Shown here piece by piece: positions 17,353 to 26,547 of a DNA stretch of 64,000 bases (position 1 is the first letter of the stretch; every line of letters begins with the position of its first letter). Origin of the DNA: G965222505 sp965222505 (GTDB taxonomy: Bacteria > Bacteroidota > Rhodothermia > Rhodothermales > DATKEJ01); the NCBI GenBank assembly GCA_965222505.1, contig OZ244956.1, positions 3,348,001 to 3,412,000 of the forward strand, written 5' to 3'. The notes under the pieces were generated by a model. The model was not told where the DNA came from and searched no databases. It worked only from the letters and a program-made list of their open reading frames with translations. A program made the position numbers and the translations under genes.

Positions 17353-18954
17353 ATGACAATGAAAGCGAAAGAAGCCATTGACCGGTTGGATCCGCAAAAA
17401 TGGGCCGCAACCGCGCCGGCGGAACGCCTGGCTCTGATCGAGGCGCTGCAGGACAACCTCCTGGAACACGCTGAAGAGCTTGGAGCCGTCGATGCTCAAA
17501 TGAAGAACGACCTTGCCGGGCCGGGCGCGGTGTCTCAGGCCGAAGGGATCGCCACGACCGTCAACGCGATGGGCAACACCCTGATGGGTATCCGGCACCT
17601 CTATGAATCGCTGGTGCATGGCGAGATGCCCGCGCCAAACAGTGTCCGCGAGATGGAGGAAGACCTTTTCGAAGTCGACGTCTTCCCCATTCACCGCAAG
17701 GACAAGATGTTGGCGGGAAAGGCGCGCGGGCTTTTGCATGTGAAGGGCGAGCCCCGTCAGATCAGCCCGCTCGACAAGCCGGCCGGCGTGATCGCGGTCT
17801 CGGGGGCGGGCAACTACAGCTCCTCCATCGAGATGGCCATGGCGCTGTTTCTCGAAAACAAGGCCGTCATTCACAAGCCGCATCAGCTGAACGAGGCTTC
17901 GGATGCGGTCTGGGCCAAAATCTTTGCTCCCCTGATCGACCGCAAGGCCCTGGCATTCATCGACGCTGATCAAGGCCGCGAGATGTCGGCGCTTGAAGGG
18001 CTGCACGCGATCTACTTCACCGGGTCCACCGGCGTTGCCCACGCCATTCAGCGCGCGGCAAGTGCGCCTCTAGTGTCCGAATGTGGCGGCAACAACCCGT
18101 GCCTCATCGTGCCGGGCAACTGGACCGACAAAGAGATCGAGCATTGGGCGATTCAGATTGCTTCGGTTGGAAAACTGAATGGCGGTGCCGTTTGTGGACG
18201 CCCGCAGACGATCATCACCTCCAAAAACTGGCCCCAGCGCGCGCAGTTTATTGCCGCGCTGCGCAAGGCCATTGCCGAGGATACCTTCGGTACCGCGACT
18301 TACTACCCCGGCGTGGACAAGACCAAGGCGCAATTCCTTGAAAACCATCCGACTGCCGAAGTCCTGAAACCCGAGGGCGGTAAACATCCCAAGAGCGATT
18401 TCGTCTTCATTCCCGGCATCGGCGCGGATGACTTCGCCGTGCACAACGAGGCCTTTTGCCAGATCTTCAGCGAATTGCCGCTGGATACGGAAGATGACGC
18501 AGAGGATTTCCTGACCAAGGCTACGTCTTTCTGCAATGATCGGCTGCTTGGCTCGCTTGGGTGCATGCTGCTGGTCGATACGGAGACGTTCAAAGGCAAC
18601 GAAGAACGGGTCTATCGCGCCGTGAGAGAGTTGAACTACGGCGGCATCGCGGTGAACAACGTCCCGCCGAATATCTGGCTGAACGCCTATCTCACCTGGG
18701 GCGGCTGTGGCGAAACCACCGAGAACTTCGTCTCCGGCGTCGGCAATTTCGGCAACGGCCTGAATTTCGAGAATGTGGTGAAATCGGCCATCATTGATGA
18801 TTTCGCTGCTCAGACGTTTGCGCTGACCAATCGCAAGCAGATTGACAATCTGCTGGTCAACGCCTCGAAATTCTCCGTCGATCAAAGCTGGGGACGCTTC
18901 GTCAAGTTGGCCGGGCAAATGGTGATCGACGGCATACACAAAAGGGACTTCTGA
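17353..18954 (+). CDS. Aldehyde dehydrogenase family protein
   Basis: A 533-residue member of the NAD(P)-dependent aldehyde dehydrogenase superfamily. The nucleotide-binding lysine is in VIHKPHQL (Lys175), FTGSTGVA (222-229) is the Rossmann loop, Glu243 (SECGG) is the general base and Cys281 (GGAVCGRPQ) the nucleophile. The N-terminal 80 residues are long and unusual. The GAGGGG-like ribosome-binding site (GAGGGG five bases before the ATG) and codon use with many GCG/GCC and CGC codons differ from the surrounding genes. Together with the downstream SDR this suggests acquisition from a proteobacterium. The substrate is unknown. Confidence 0.85.
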   Translation: MTMKAKEAIDRLDPQKWAATAPAERLALIEALQDNLLEHAEELGAVDAQMKNDLAGPGAVSQAEGIATTVNAMGNTLMGIRHLYESLVHGEMPAPNSVREMEEDLFEVDVFPIHRKDKMLAGKARGLLHVKGEPRQISPLDKPAGVIAVSGAGNYSSSIEMAMALFLENKAVIHKPHQLNEASDAVWAKIFAPLIDRKALAFIDADQGREMSALEGLHAIYFTGSTGVAHAIQRAASAPLVSECGGNNPCLIVPGNWTDKEIEHWAIQIASVGKLNGGAVCGRPQTIITSKNWPQRAQFIAALRKAIAEDTFGTATYYPGVDKTKAQFLENHPTAEVLKPEGGKHPKSDFVFIPGIGADDFAVHNEAFCQIFSELPLDTEDDAEDFLTKATSFCNDRLLGSLGCMLLVDTETFKGNEERVYRAVRELNYGGIAVNNVPPNIWLNAYLTWGGCGETTENFVSGVGNFGNGLNFENVVKSAIIDDFAAQTFALTNRKQIDNLLVNASKFSVDQSWGRFVKLAGQMVIDGIHKRDF

Positions 18955-19129
18955 TCCACCCGTTTCGGACCCCACAAACCTGTTGCTTCGCCAGAACTTC
19001 TGGCCGCAATAGAATGGACAAATACAAGATGGAACTCTTTGAAAACCTGAGCGGTGCTGCCTTCGGCGCGTGGCGCTCTGGACTTTCTGGGCGCTTCGCC
19101 AAAACTAATCTCTTGAAAGGAAAACTCAC

Positions 19130-19951
19130 ATGACAAAGACAATCCTCATCACAGGATGCAGCAGCGGCATTGGCCGGATGACTGCCAAGTTCTTCCACGA
19201 AAAAGGCTGGAACGTCGCAGCCACCGTTCGCAGCAACCCTGAGGACGACGCTGAACTCAATGCGCTCGATAACGTGCTGGTGACAGCGCTTGACGTGACC
19301 AAAGAAGAGACAATCAAAGCGTCGGTCGCGCAGACCATTGAGCGGTTCGGCAAGATCGACGTGTTGTTGAACAACGCCGGCTACGGATCCTATGGCATTC
19401 TAGAGGCGACACCGGAAAAAGCCATCCGAATGCAATATGACGTCAATGTCATCGGCACATTACTGGTCACCAAGAACGTGTTGCCTTATATGCGTAAGGC
19501 AGGTGAAGGCATCATCATCAATATCTCGTCCATGGGCGGCAAGATCACCTTCCCGATGGGCACGCTGTATCACGGTTCGAAGTTTGCCGTTGAGGGCATG
19601 ACCGAGTCGCTGTCCTACGAGCTAGAAGCCATCGGTGTAAAGGTCAAGCTGATCGAACCGGGCATGATCAACACCGGTTTTGCTGCAACTACGGCAAGCC
19701 TGCTGAATGTGGATCCCGAGCAAACCGAATACCGGGAGTTCGTCGATGCGATGATGAAAGGCATGGAAGCCGCAGGCGCTCAGGGGTCAGACCCCATTAT
19801 CGTGGCCGAAGCGATTTACCAAGCGGCAACCGACGGCTCGGATCAGATGCGCTATATCGCCGGCCCAGACGCCGAACAGCTCATCGCGGCACGCAAACAG
19901 ATGGATGACGCCGAATACATAGCGATGATGAAAAGCCAGATGGCTGGCTGA
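19130..19951 (+). CDS. SDR family NAD(P)-dependent oxidoreductase
   Basis: A 273-residue classical short-chain dehydrogenase. The cofactor motif is TGCSSGIG (residues 9-15), NNAG lies at 81-84, the catalytic serine is in NISSMGG (133/134), and Tyr147/Lys151 form YHGSK. The gene is preceded by a strong AAAGGA ribosome-binding site eight bases before the ATG, stronger than those of the core genes here. It follows the aldehyde dehydrogenase after 175 bases without a recognised gene and probably arrived with it. The substrate cannot be told from the sequence. Confidence 0.9.
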   Translation: MTKTILITGCSSGIGRMTAKFFHEKGWNVAATVRSNPEDDAELNALDNVLVTALDVTKEETIKASVAQTIERFGKIDVLLNNAGYGSYGILEATPEKAIRMQYDVNVIGTLLVTKNVLPYMRKAGEGIIINISSMGGKITFPMGTLYHGSKFAVEGMTESLSYELEAIGVKVKLIEPGMINTGFAATTASLLNVDPEQTEYREFVDAMMKGMEAAGAQGSDPIIVAEAIYQAATDGSDQMRYIAGPDAEQLIAARKQMDDAEYIAMMKSQMAG

Positions 19952-19986
19952 AAACAACGCCGATGGTACATCGGCGTGCAGCAAAA

Positions 19987-20079
19987 TTCGAGAGTCGGTA
20001 CTCTCCTCGCTACAAAGGCGACGAGGAGTTCGACGTGCGCAGCCTGATGAGCCGCATGCAAGGGGCCGTCGCCCAGTAA
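19987..20079 (+). pseudogene. C-terminal remnant of an unidentified protein
   Basis: An open frame without a start codon encodes FESRYSPRYKGDEEFDVRSL and continues to a TAA at 20077-20079. Its composition looks like the tail of a real protein, but the family is not recognised. It sits between the intact SDR gene and the truncated SDR fragment, in a region of gene debris. Confidence 0.35.
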
Positions 20080-20115
20080 GCCCTTAGACGGTGGATAGAT
20101 AAAATAGCAAAGCTG

Positions 20116-20290
20116 ATGTACAAGACACTTCGATGCAATCCCGTACTCTTCGAGAAAGACCTCGCTGGTAAGACGTACCTGGTCACCGGCGCTAACTCGG
20201 GTGTTGGCCTCGAGACGACCCGCCAACTCGTACGCCAGGGTGCCCATGTGGTGATGGCCTGTCGTCGGGTCCAAGCGGGCCTCAAGCCTG
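20116..20290 (+). pseudogene. Truncated short-chain dehydrogenase (N-terminal fragment)
   Basis: The ATG at 20116 starts an SDR whose first 55 residues are well preserved. They include LAGKTYLVTGANSGVGLE with the TGxxxGxG cofactor loop and GAHVVMACRRV, the end of strand 2. Similarity then ends abruptly; the frame runs on as an unrelated tail to 20403 and overlaps the end of the convergent LacI gene. No NNAG or YxxxK motif remains, so the gene is dead. It is not a copy of the neighbouring intact SDR, whose N-terminus differs. Confidence 0.75.
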
Positions 20291-20386
20291 GGCCTGAACG
20301 GCACGCTTTGCGCCAAGCTGATGATCTTCTTGCGTACGCAAGTGGTCCGGGGACCGCGTCTTCGACAAGGTCATTATGCGTGCAAC

Positions 20387-21394
20387 CTAGGAAGACTCTT
20401 TGACCGAAAGGGAAACCGGCACCATGCTGACCAGGCCCTGATGGGGCGGTGCGGTATCGTTGAGTTTTTCCTTGATCATGTTGATGGCGCGGCGTGCCAA
20501 CTGTTCGTAATCCGTGTGGACCGAGGAGATGGAGGGAAAATGGTATTCACAAATGGGGAGGTCGTCGTAGCCGACCAGGGCCATGTCTTTAGGAATGCCC
20601 AGTCCGTTACGGCGGGCCTCTTCCATAAAGCCGAGGCACATGTTGTCGTTGATCAGGAAGACCGCGCGCGGTTTTTTCTTGAGTTGCTTGAAGGCCCCGA
20701 ACGCCTGCTTGCCGGAGGCAATGCTGTAGTCCCCTTCATACTGCCAGATCAGATCCATGTCCGAATGGTGCTCGATGTAGTCGGCAAAGCCGCTTTTTCG
20801 GAGCAGGGATTCGTTTCGGTTGGTGTTTCCGATGACAACGCCCACCTGCTTGTAGCCTCGGTCATGGAAGTGCTTGCCTACCAGGTGCCCGCCCCGGTAG
20901 GAGTCGAAGGAGACCGTGTCCAATACCGGATTAAATACCGTGGCTGCCGAGATCAGGATCATTTGCCGGGGGGCATGGGCCAGGAGGTTATGGTAATCTT
21001 GCTCGGACAGCATCGGCATGAAGAGTACCGCCGCATCGTACGATTTGGACGCTAACTGATGCAATACGTCGATGAGGTCGTCTACGTTTGGGTTGGCACT
21101 AAAAAGCCCCACTTCAACATTGGTATCCTTTGCAGCCCGGCTGAAGCCGTGGTACAGCGAAGAGTAAAACTCGCCGACGTGCGTGAAAGCCACCAGCGCC
21201 ACGAACAACTTCTTGGTGTGCTTGACCGCATCCAGCACATCATCATGGTAGAGCGGGTAATTCAGGTGTTGCGCGGCCTCAAGGATTGCTTCAACGTTGT
21301 CGGAATTTCGTTTGGCCTTGCCACGCAATACCCGTGATACGGTGGAGATGGACAAGCCGGTGCGATCGGCAATGTCCTTTAAAGTTGGTCTCAT
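20387..21394 (-). CDS. LacI family transcriptional regulator
   Basis: A 335-residue regulator. The N-terminal helix-turn-helix (residues 3-25, TLKDIADRTGLSISTVSRVL) is followed by the hinge and a periplasmic-binding-protein-like core (about 60-330) with GYKQVGVVIGN, FLINDNMCLGFMEEARRNG and VGYDDLPICEYHFPSISSV, all typical of the family. It is transcribed divergently from the TonB receptor gene across a 219-bp AT-rich region containing an inverted repeat that may be its operator. The likely role is control of the xylan/xylose locus in response to a sugar or sugar phosphate; the effector is inferred. Confidence 0.93.
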   Translation of the reverse strand: MRPTLKDIADRTGLSISTVSRVLRGKAKRNSDNVEAILEAAQHLNYPLYHDDVLDAVKHTKKLFVALVAFTHVGEFYSSLYHGFSRAAKDTNVEVGLFSANPNVDDLIDVLHQLASKSYDAAVLFMPMLSEQDYHNLLAHAPRQMILISAATVFNPVLDTVSFDSYRGGHLVGKHFHDRGYKQVGVVIGNTNRNESLLRKSGFADYIEHHSDMDLIWQYEGDYSIASGKQAFGAFKQLKKKPRAVFLINDNMCLGFMEEARRNGLGIPKDMALVGYDDLPICEYHFPSISSVHTDYEQLARRAINMIKEKLNDTAPPHQGLVSMVPVSLSVKESS

Positions 21395-21457
21395 GGGGTG
21401 GGGCTAAATGAATGCGTTCGAATGAATATAATCCAAAAAAACGAAAAAATTGCCGCG

Positions 21458-21478
21458 TTTCACACGGAAATCGTGAAA
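21458..21478. promoter_or_regulatory. Candidate LacI-type operator
   Basis: Inverted arms TTTCAC (21458-21463) and GTGAAA (21473-21478) are separated by nine bases. The site lies between the LacI gene start and the promoter of the TonB receptor gene, the expected place for autoregulation and receptor control. Confidence 0.4.
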
Positions 21479-21515
21479 AGTTGCAAATAATTATTAACAA
21501 AAATAAAAATAATTG

Positions 21516-21544
21516 TTGCAAAAGGGAGATTGAATTATTAAAAT
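21516..21544 (+). promoter_or_regulatory. Candidate promoter of the TonB receptor gene
   Basis: TTGCAA (21516-21521), a 17-base spacer and TAAAAT (21539-21544) resemble a -35/-10 pair. The shared AAAAATAATT motif begins at 21505, just upstream. Transcription from here would start near 21551 and leave a leader of about 60 bases before the ATG at 21614. Confidence 0.45.
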
Positions 21545-21613
21545 AGTATCGCAGAAACGCAAACAAGCTGCTGTCTTGTTCTTGTGCATATCCACCGAAT
21601 TCTCCATGTGGAC

Positions 21614-24607
21614 ATGAGCCGTACGGAAAACAACGTGTCGATCAGTACACCACGCCCCCCCCTTTCTCAGGTTCTCCATCTTGTTCTGGTTTTGATGGGG
21701 ATGTTATTGTTGTATGCCGCACCGGCCTTTGCTTCGGCCGACGGCCGGATTCAGGGCAAGGTGATTGATGTCCTCACCGGCGACCCCTTGCCGGGGGCCA
21801 ACGTGGTGGTAAAAGGCACCGTCCTGGGGGCTGCCTCTGGGCTCGATGGGACCTTTACCATTACGCGCGTGCCCGTCGGCGATGTGGTCCTGACCGTTAC
21901 CTTCCTTGGGTACAACACCCTCGAATTGCCCGTCATCGTCAGGGAGGGCCAGTCAACGAACGTTGATGTGCAGTTGGAGCCGATGGTCGTGGAAGGGGAA
22001 GAAGTGGTGGTGAGTGTGCAGGCCCAGGGACAACGGGCCGCCATCAACCAGCAGGTGGCCTCGCTCACGGCGAAGAATGTTGTGTCCGCCATCAAAATTC
22101 AGGAACTGCCTGAATCCAACGCCGCCGAGGCTGTAGGCCGGCTACCAGGTGTGACGCTGGAGCGGGAAGGGGGCGAAGGGACCAAGGTCGTGATCCGCGG
22201 CCTCTCTCCTCGGTACAGCAAAATTCAGATGGAAGGTGTGAGCCTGTCTTCCACCGATGCCGGAGACCGTAGCACCGACCTGAGCATGATCTCCTCCTAC
22301 ATGCTCGACGGCATCGAAGTCACGAAGGCCGCCACCCCCAATCAAGAAGCCGATCAACTGGGCGGGACGGTCAATTTCAAATTACGAGAAGCGCCGGATC
22401 AGCCGGCCCTCAACGTCATCCTCCAGGGCGGCTACAACAACCTGCGCAATGAGGCCGGGGATTATAAGATCGTCGTAAGCGGGAGCCGCCGGTTCCTGAA
22501 CAACAAACTGGGCGTGTTCGCCAACATGGACCTCGACCGGGTCAACCGGGGAGACAATTCCGTCTTCGCCGGCTATGAAATCCGCGGAGATACCCTTGCC
22601 ATTGCCAACAGCACTTCGTTTTTCGACACAGACCGGGTCAAAAACCGGTACGGCGGCTCCGTAGTGCTGGACTACCGGCTGCCGTCCACACAGTTCAAGT
22701 TTTTCACCATGTACAACCAGGTGAACGAGGACGAAACCCAGTTCCAGGAAATCATCAATCCGGCCGCTACCACCCACCGTTTCTTCCTGGACGATTCCCG
22801 GGATGAGCTGTCCATGATGACCTCCTCTTTCCGGGTCGATCACTTGTTGGGCAACATAAAGCTCTCCGGCGGGGTGTCGTACAACTTCTCGCGCCGGGAG
22901 GTACCCAACGGCGTCCAGATGAACGCTCAGGAAAACAATGCCTTCCCGACGAATTTCAGCCACGCCACCCCGACCAACCTCAACGGCCTGGACGGTTTTC
23001 TGATAGACGGCGAACTCGGATTCCTGCATCCGAGAGAGTTCGTCCGGAAATCCAACAATGACCTTGATGCGACGTTCGTTGAGTGGATCTTCAACTACGA
23101 TTCCGAACTGTTCCAGAACCAGTACGCAGCCGACCTGAACGCCCGGTATGAATTCCAGGTCTCCGATAACTTCAATGCCGATCTCGAGATCGGCGGCAAG
23201 TACAAACGTCAGTTCCGCGAGTTCGACCTGAACTCATTTGAGCATCCGATGTGGTGGGTCACGCAAGACATCGTGCGGGATACCTGGTTCGACGAACTGG
23301 AAGGCTCACCCCTGATCGAAGGGTACATCCCGAGCGACACCAACTTCCCGGCCACACCCTTCGTCGACTCCTCGTTTTCCCCGGAAGACTTCTTCGACGG
23401 CCAGCTTAACCGCATCCTGGACGTTGACCGCGCCCGCAAATTCATCGAAATGATTCCTCGGACCGATGAAGGGTTCGTACTGGGGATGCAGCGCAACTTC
23501 AATACCTCGGTACCGAACGACTACGATGGGGACGAAAACTACTACGCGGCCTATGCCATGCCCATCCTGAAAATCGGCCGGAAGCTCACCCTGATCCCCG
23601 GTTTTCGATACGAGCATAACCAGACGGAATACTCCGGGGTGCGCACGCAGGCCCTCGGGCAGTGGGACGAACCGTTTGCCTTTGATGAGGTCCGGCACAC
23701 GCGGAAGAACAGCTTCTTGTTGCCGATGCTGCACCTTCGGTACAATGTGACGGACGGCTTCGATGTGCGGGCCAGTTATACCGAGACGTTGTCTCGTCCC
23801 AGCTTCAACCTGCTGATTCCCTCCTGGATCTTGACCAACCCGACGGTTTTTGCCTGGAACAACCCGGACTTGCTCCCCATCGAGTCCGACAACTATGACC
23901 TCTCGTTCTCGCTCTATTCCAGCAAGATCGGCCTGTTTACCGTAGGGGGCTTCTACAAGAACATCTCGAACTTCATTTTCAGCGACCGGACGTTCGTCGT
24001 GGAAGAGGATCAACTGCTGGATGCCTACCCGGACGTGATTACCACCGGCGCCACCGTATTCGGGTTTGTCAACAACCCCAACGATGCCACGCTATACGGC
24101 ACCGAACTCGAATGGCAATCCAATTTCTGGTTCCTGCCGGGGGCGCTGAGTGGGCTGGTGTTCGGCATCAACTACACCTACACCTTCTCGGAACTAATCT
24201 ATCCGCAGACCAACCCGCTCTTCGAGCGCGTCGGCTTTGCCCGGCGTCTGGTGGGCAGCGAGGATTCCTCCTACGAAGACCGCCTGATCGATCAGCCGGA
24301 CCATGCGCTCAACATCACGCTCGGGTTTGATTATTCGGGCCTGTCCATCCGCGGGTCGATGCGGATGAAATCCGGTGTGTTCCGCGCCACCAACTTCTTC
24401 CCCGAGCTGCGGCAGCAGACGGAAGCGCTCACGTTGTTCGACCTGTCGGTTTCGCAGAAGCTGCCGGTCCAGGGCCTGAACCTGTTCCTGAATGCCTCGA
24501 ACGTGACCGAGGCCATCGACACCAACACCAACCAGGGCACCGGCTGGGCCTCAAGCCAACAGTTCTATGGCCTAACGGGCCAGGCTGGGGTGCGCTACAA
24601 GTTTTAA
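21614..24607 (+). CDS. TonB-dependent receptor with carboxypeptidase-like N-terminal domain
   Basis: An outer-membrane receptor of about 997 residues. The ATG at 21614 is preferred over an in-frame GTG at 21584. A signal peptide ends near PAFASADG, followed by a carboxypeptidase-D regulatory-like domain (GRIQGKVIDVLTGDPLPGAN). The plug domain has ESNAAEAVGRLPGVTLER and VIRGLSPRYSKIQMEGV, and the long beta-barrel ends in the usual aromatic GVRYKF. The plug resembles receptors of the proteobacterial carbohydrate-uptake type more than SusC, and no SusD gene follows. It probably takes up xylo-oligosaccharides. The T9SS protein gene follows after 63 bases, so the two may form one unit under LacI control. 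Confidence 0.9.
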   Translation: MSRTENNVSISTPRPPLSQVLHLVLVLMGMLLLYAAPAFASADGRIQGKVIDVLTGDPLPGANVVVKGTVLGAASGLDGTFTITRVPVGDVVLTVTFLGYNTLELPVIVREGQSTNVDVQLEPMVVEGEEVVVSVQAQGQRAAINQQVASLTAKNVVSAIKIQELPESNAAEAVGRLPGVTLEREGGEGTKVVIRGLSPRYSKIQMEGVSLSSTDAGDRSTDLSMISSYMLDGIEVTKAATPNQEADQLGGTVNFKLREAPDQPALNVILQGGYNNLRNEAGDYKIVVSGSRRFLNNKLGVFANMDLDRVNRGDNSVFAGYEIRGDTLAIANSTSFFDTDRVKNRYGGSVVLDYRLPSTQFKFFTMYNQVNEDETQFQEIINPAATTHRFFLDDSRDELSMMTSSFRVDHLLGNIKLSGGVSYNFSRREVPNGVQMNAQENNAFPTNFSHATPTNLNGLDGFLIDGELGFLHPREFVRKSNNDLDATFVEWIFNYDSELFQNQYAADLNARYEFQVSDNFNADLEIGGKYKRQFREFDLNSFEHPMWWVTQDIVRDTWFDELEGSPLIEGYIPSDTNFPATPFVDSSFSPEDFFDGQLNRILDVDRARKFIEMIPRTDEGFVLGMQRNFNTSVPNDYDGDENYYAAYAMPILKIGRKLTLIPGFRYEHNQTEYSGVRTQALGQWDEPFAFDEVRHTRKNSFLLPMLHLRYNVTDGFDVRASYTETLSRPSFNLLIPSWILTNPTVFAWNNPDLLPIESDNYDLSFSLYSSKIGLFTVGGFYKNISNFIFSDRTFVVEEDQLLDAYPDVITTGATVFGFVNNPNDATLYGTELEWQSNFWFLPGALSGLVFGINYTYTFSELIYPQTNPLFERVGFARRLVGSEDSSYEDRLIDQPDHALNITLGFDYSGLSIRGSMRMKSGVFRATNFFPELRQQTEALTLFDLSVSQKLPVQGLNLFLNASNVTEAIDTNTNQGTGWASSQQFYGLTGQAGVRYKF

Positions 24608-24670
24608 TGCTGCGTGTTACGCGATACTCCACCCAAACAAACCACTACCACTAACAAAGGGAAATAGACC

Positions 24671-26341
24671 ATGAACAAACTGCTGCTATCCATCACGCTT
24701 GCCCTTTTTGTGGCAACCGGCTTGTCCGCGCAAAGCGTAAAGGTTGTTGAAGCACAGTATGACGCCGACGGCTTCCCCGTTCCCGACGTCCTCATCAACG
24801 AAATCAACGCCGACACTAGCGATACCGGCGCGCTCTTGCACGATGTGTACATGCTCGAACTCAACGAAGCCTACACCATCACCAGCTCCATCGTGCTCAA
24901 TAGCCCGGCCACGCTGACCGCCCCGCCGCATGACCGCATGAATGCCGATGCCAAGCCGCCCGAAGTGCGGGTGCAGGCCAACGCCGACGGATCGCAGCCT
25001 TCGGTGAACTTCGTACTGGTTCGGCCTGGCGCCAACGTGGAGGTCTCCAACATCTACTTCAGCGGTATGACCACCGCCGATGCCTGGCTCGAAGGCAACT
25101 TCCTGCGGCCCGCCGCACCGGACATCACCATCCACCTCAAAAACCTCATCATCGACTACATGGGCTGGTCCACGCTGACCAACCTGGATGGTGACATCAC
25201 GGGCGTATCCTACATCTCGGACAACGTGTACGTCAAGAATGCACAGAACCCGGGCGACTTCAACAGCCCCTTCTACATCCTCAACTTTGCGCCCATCGAT
25301 ACCTTCATCGTGCGCAACGTCACGTACTTTCAGTCGCACGGCTTCTTCATGCAGTCCCGGCAGCCCATGAACTACGTGGAGATCGACCACTCGACCATCG
25401 CCAACGCTCTCAAAATTCCGATCTTCAATGACGAACTGACCAACGCGAAGATCACCAACAATATCTTCTTTAACACCACGGCCTCCGGCGAAAACGACGT
25501 CGAACACCGCGACAAGGACCGTGACGGCCTCACCTGGAGCATCGTCAACGTGGATACCCTCGCGGGTAACGAGCCGGGCGGAACAGATGCACCGATGGCC
25601 GAAGCCGACCGGCAAATCGAAGTACGCAACAACGTGTGGTACAAAACCCCCGAACTGCTCGCCTTCATGGGAGACACCCTGCGGACCGGCGTGTTCATGA
25701 ACGACCGTACCCAGGCCATGTTTGATGACGATGCCGGCTACCCAGGCCTCGTCGAGGAAAACAACCACAACATGGAAATCTCCTTTGCCAACCTCACCGA
25801 GCCGGGGAGAAGTGGTAAGGAAGCGACCGCAGAAATGCTGGACTACATCCGGACCGTGCGGACCGGTCAGGGGACCGTGGACTTCTGGGGGTTCGAAGGC
25901 GACGTGAATATGTTTCCCGTTATCCACCGGCTGCTCGTGGAATGGCCGATGGAAGAAGACTTGCGCCACAACATCACCGATGTGGTGGATGACAATGGCA
26001 ACCCCATTGGCTCCCTGGCCTGGTTCCCGGAAATCAACGTGGCTACGGAAGAAGATGTAGCCGGTGTGTCGGATGCCTTCAGCCTCGGGCAAAACTATCC
26101 CAACCCTTTCAACCCGAGCACCACCCTGCATTTCGCACTGGGCAGTGCCACCAGTGTGACGCTGGAAGTGTTCAACGTGATGGGCCAAAAAGTAGCCACG
26201 TTGTTGAACAATGAGCTGCTGGCTGCCGGTGCCCACCAGCAGGTCTTCAATGCCACGGACCTGTCTTCCGGCCTCTACATCTACAAGATGCACACCGCCG
26301 ACGCCCCGGCCCAGTCCCGAAAAATGCTGCTGATGAAGTAA
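24671..26341 (+). CDS. Secreted T9SS protein, beta-helix-like, partner of the TonB receptor
   Basis: A 556-residue exported protein. A signal peptide (first 20 residues, ending GLSAQ) leads into a body with repeated short strands and asparagines (VSNIYFSG, IVRNVTYFQS, ITNNIFFNT, VRNNVWYKT) that suggest a right-handed beta-helix, residues 60-330. The last 80 residues are a Por-type sorting domain with LGQNYPNPFNPSTTLHF and a terminal RKMLLMK, so the protein should be displayed on the surface by the type IX system. Its place behind the TonB receptor suggests that it binds or degrades the polysaccharide whose fragments the receptor takes up, which is an inferred role. A terminator follows. Confidence 0.82.
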   Translation: MNKLLLSITLALFVATGLSAQSVKVVEAQYDADGFPVPDVLINEINADTSDTGALLHDVYMLELNEAYTITSSIVLNSPATLTAPPHDRMNADAKPPEVRVQANADGSQPSVNFVLVRPGANVEVSNIYFSGMTTADAWLEGNFLRPAAPDITIHLKNLIIDYMGWSTLTNLDGDITGVSYISDNVYVKNAQNPGDFNSPFYILNFAPIDTFIVRNVTYFQSHGFFMQSRQPMNYVEIDHSTIANALKIPIFNDELTNAKITNNIFFNTTASGENDVEHRDKDRDGLTWSIVNVDTLAGNEPGGTDAPMAEADRQIEVRNNVWYKTPELLAFMGDTLRTGVFMNDRTQAMFDDDAGYPGLVEENNHNMEISFANLTEPGRSGKEATAEMLDYIRTVRTGQGTVDFWGFEGDVNMFPVIHRLLVEWPMEEDLRHNITDVVDDNGNPIGSLAWFPEINVATEEDVAGVSDAFSLGQNYPNPFNPSTTLHFALGSATSVTLEVFNVMGQKVATLLNNELLAAGAHQQVFNATDLSSGLYIYKMHTADAPAQSRKMLLMK

Positions 26342-26404
26342 CATAACAGAAATCCCCCAGGGATGGTTTGGTTGGGTATCAATGTAGGCCTACCAAATGG
26401 TCTC

Positions 26405-26438
26405 AAAAAGGACGTGAACGGCGCTTCACGTCCTTTTT
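26405..26438. terminator. Bidirectional terminator hairpin
   Basis: Arms AAAAAGGACGTGAA (26405-26418) and TTCACGTCCTTTTT (26425-26438) enclose a six-base loop. A-run and T-run on either side make it work in both directions. It ends transcription of the T9SS gene and of the truncated minus-strand gene whose stop codon begins at 26440. Confidence 0.85.
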
Positions 26439-26547
26439 TATTGATCCTCTGGGGTTAAGGTGGCCCGGGCTTCTTCCAGGCACGTCGTCAGGATCTCGGC
26501 GAGGCGGACCACGGCCGGTTCGTGGAACATGTAGTCGTGGGCATCGG
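26438..26547 (-). pseudogene. 3' end of a truncated minus-strand gene
   Basis: On the minus strand the last 36 codons of a gene survive: PDAHDYMFHEPAVVRLAEIL followed by TTCLEEARATLTPEDQ and TAA at 26440-26438, directly before the bidirectional terminator. The upstream part is replaced by istB sequence at about 26548. The family is not certain; the tail resembles the last helices of some alpha/beta hydrolases. Confidence 0.5.

Noticed and set aside
20321..21055. A 244-codon plus-strand frame over the LacI gene
   Set aside because: It is a shadow of the LacI coding sequence; the minus-strand protein has intact domains throughout.
24686..26344. A 552-codon open frame on the minus strand opposite the T9SS protein gene
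   Set aside because: It is the complement of a gene with a clear signal peptide and sorting domain; the antisense product has low-complexity, Val/His/Gly-rich composition and no motif.
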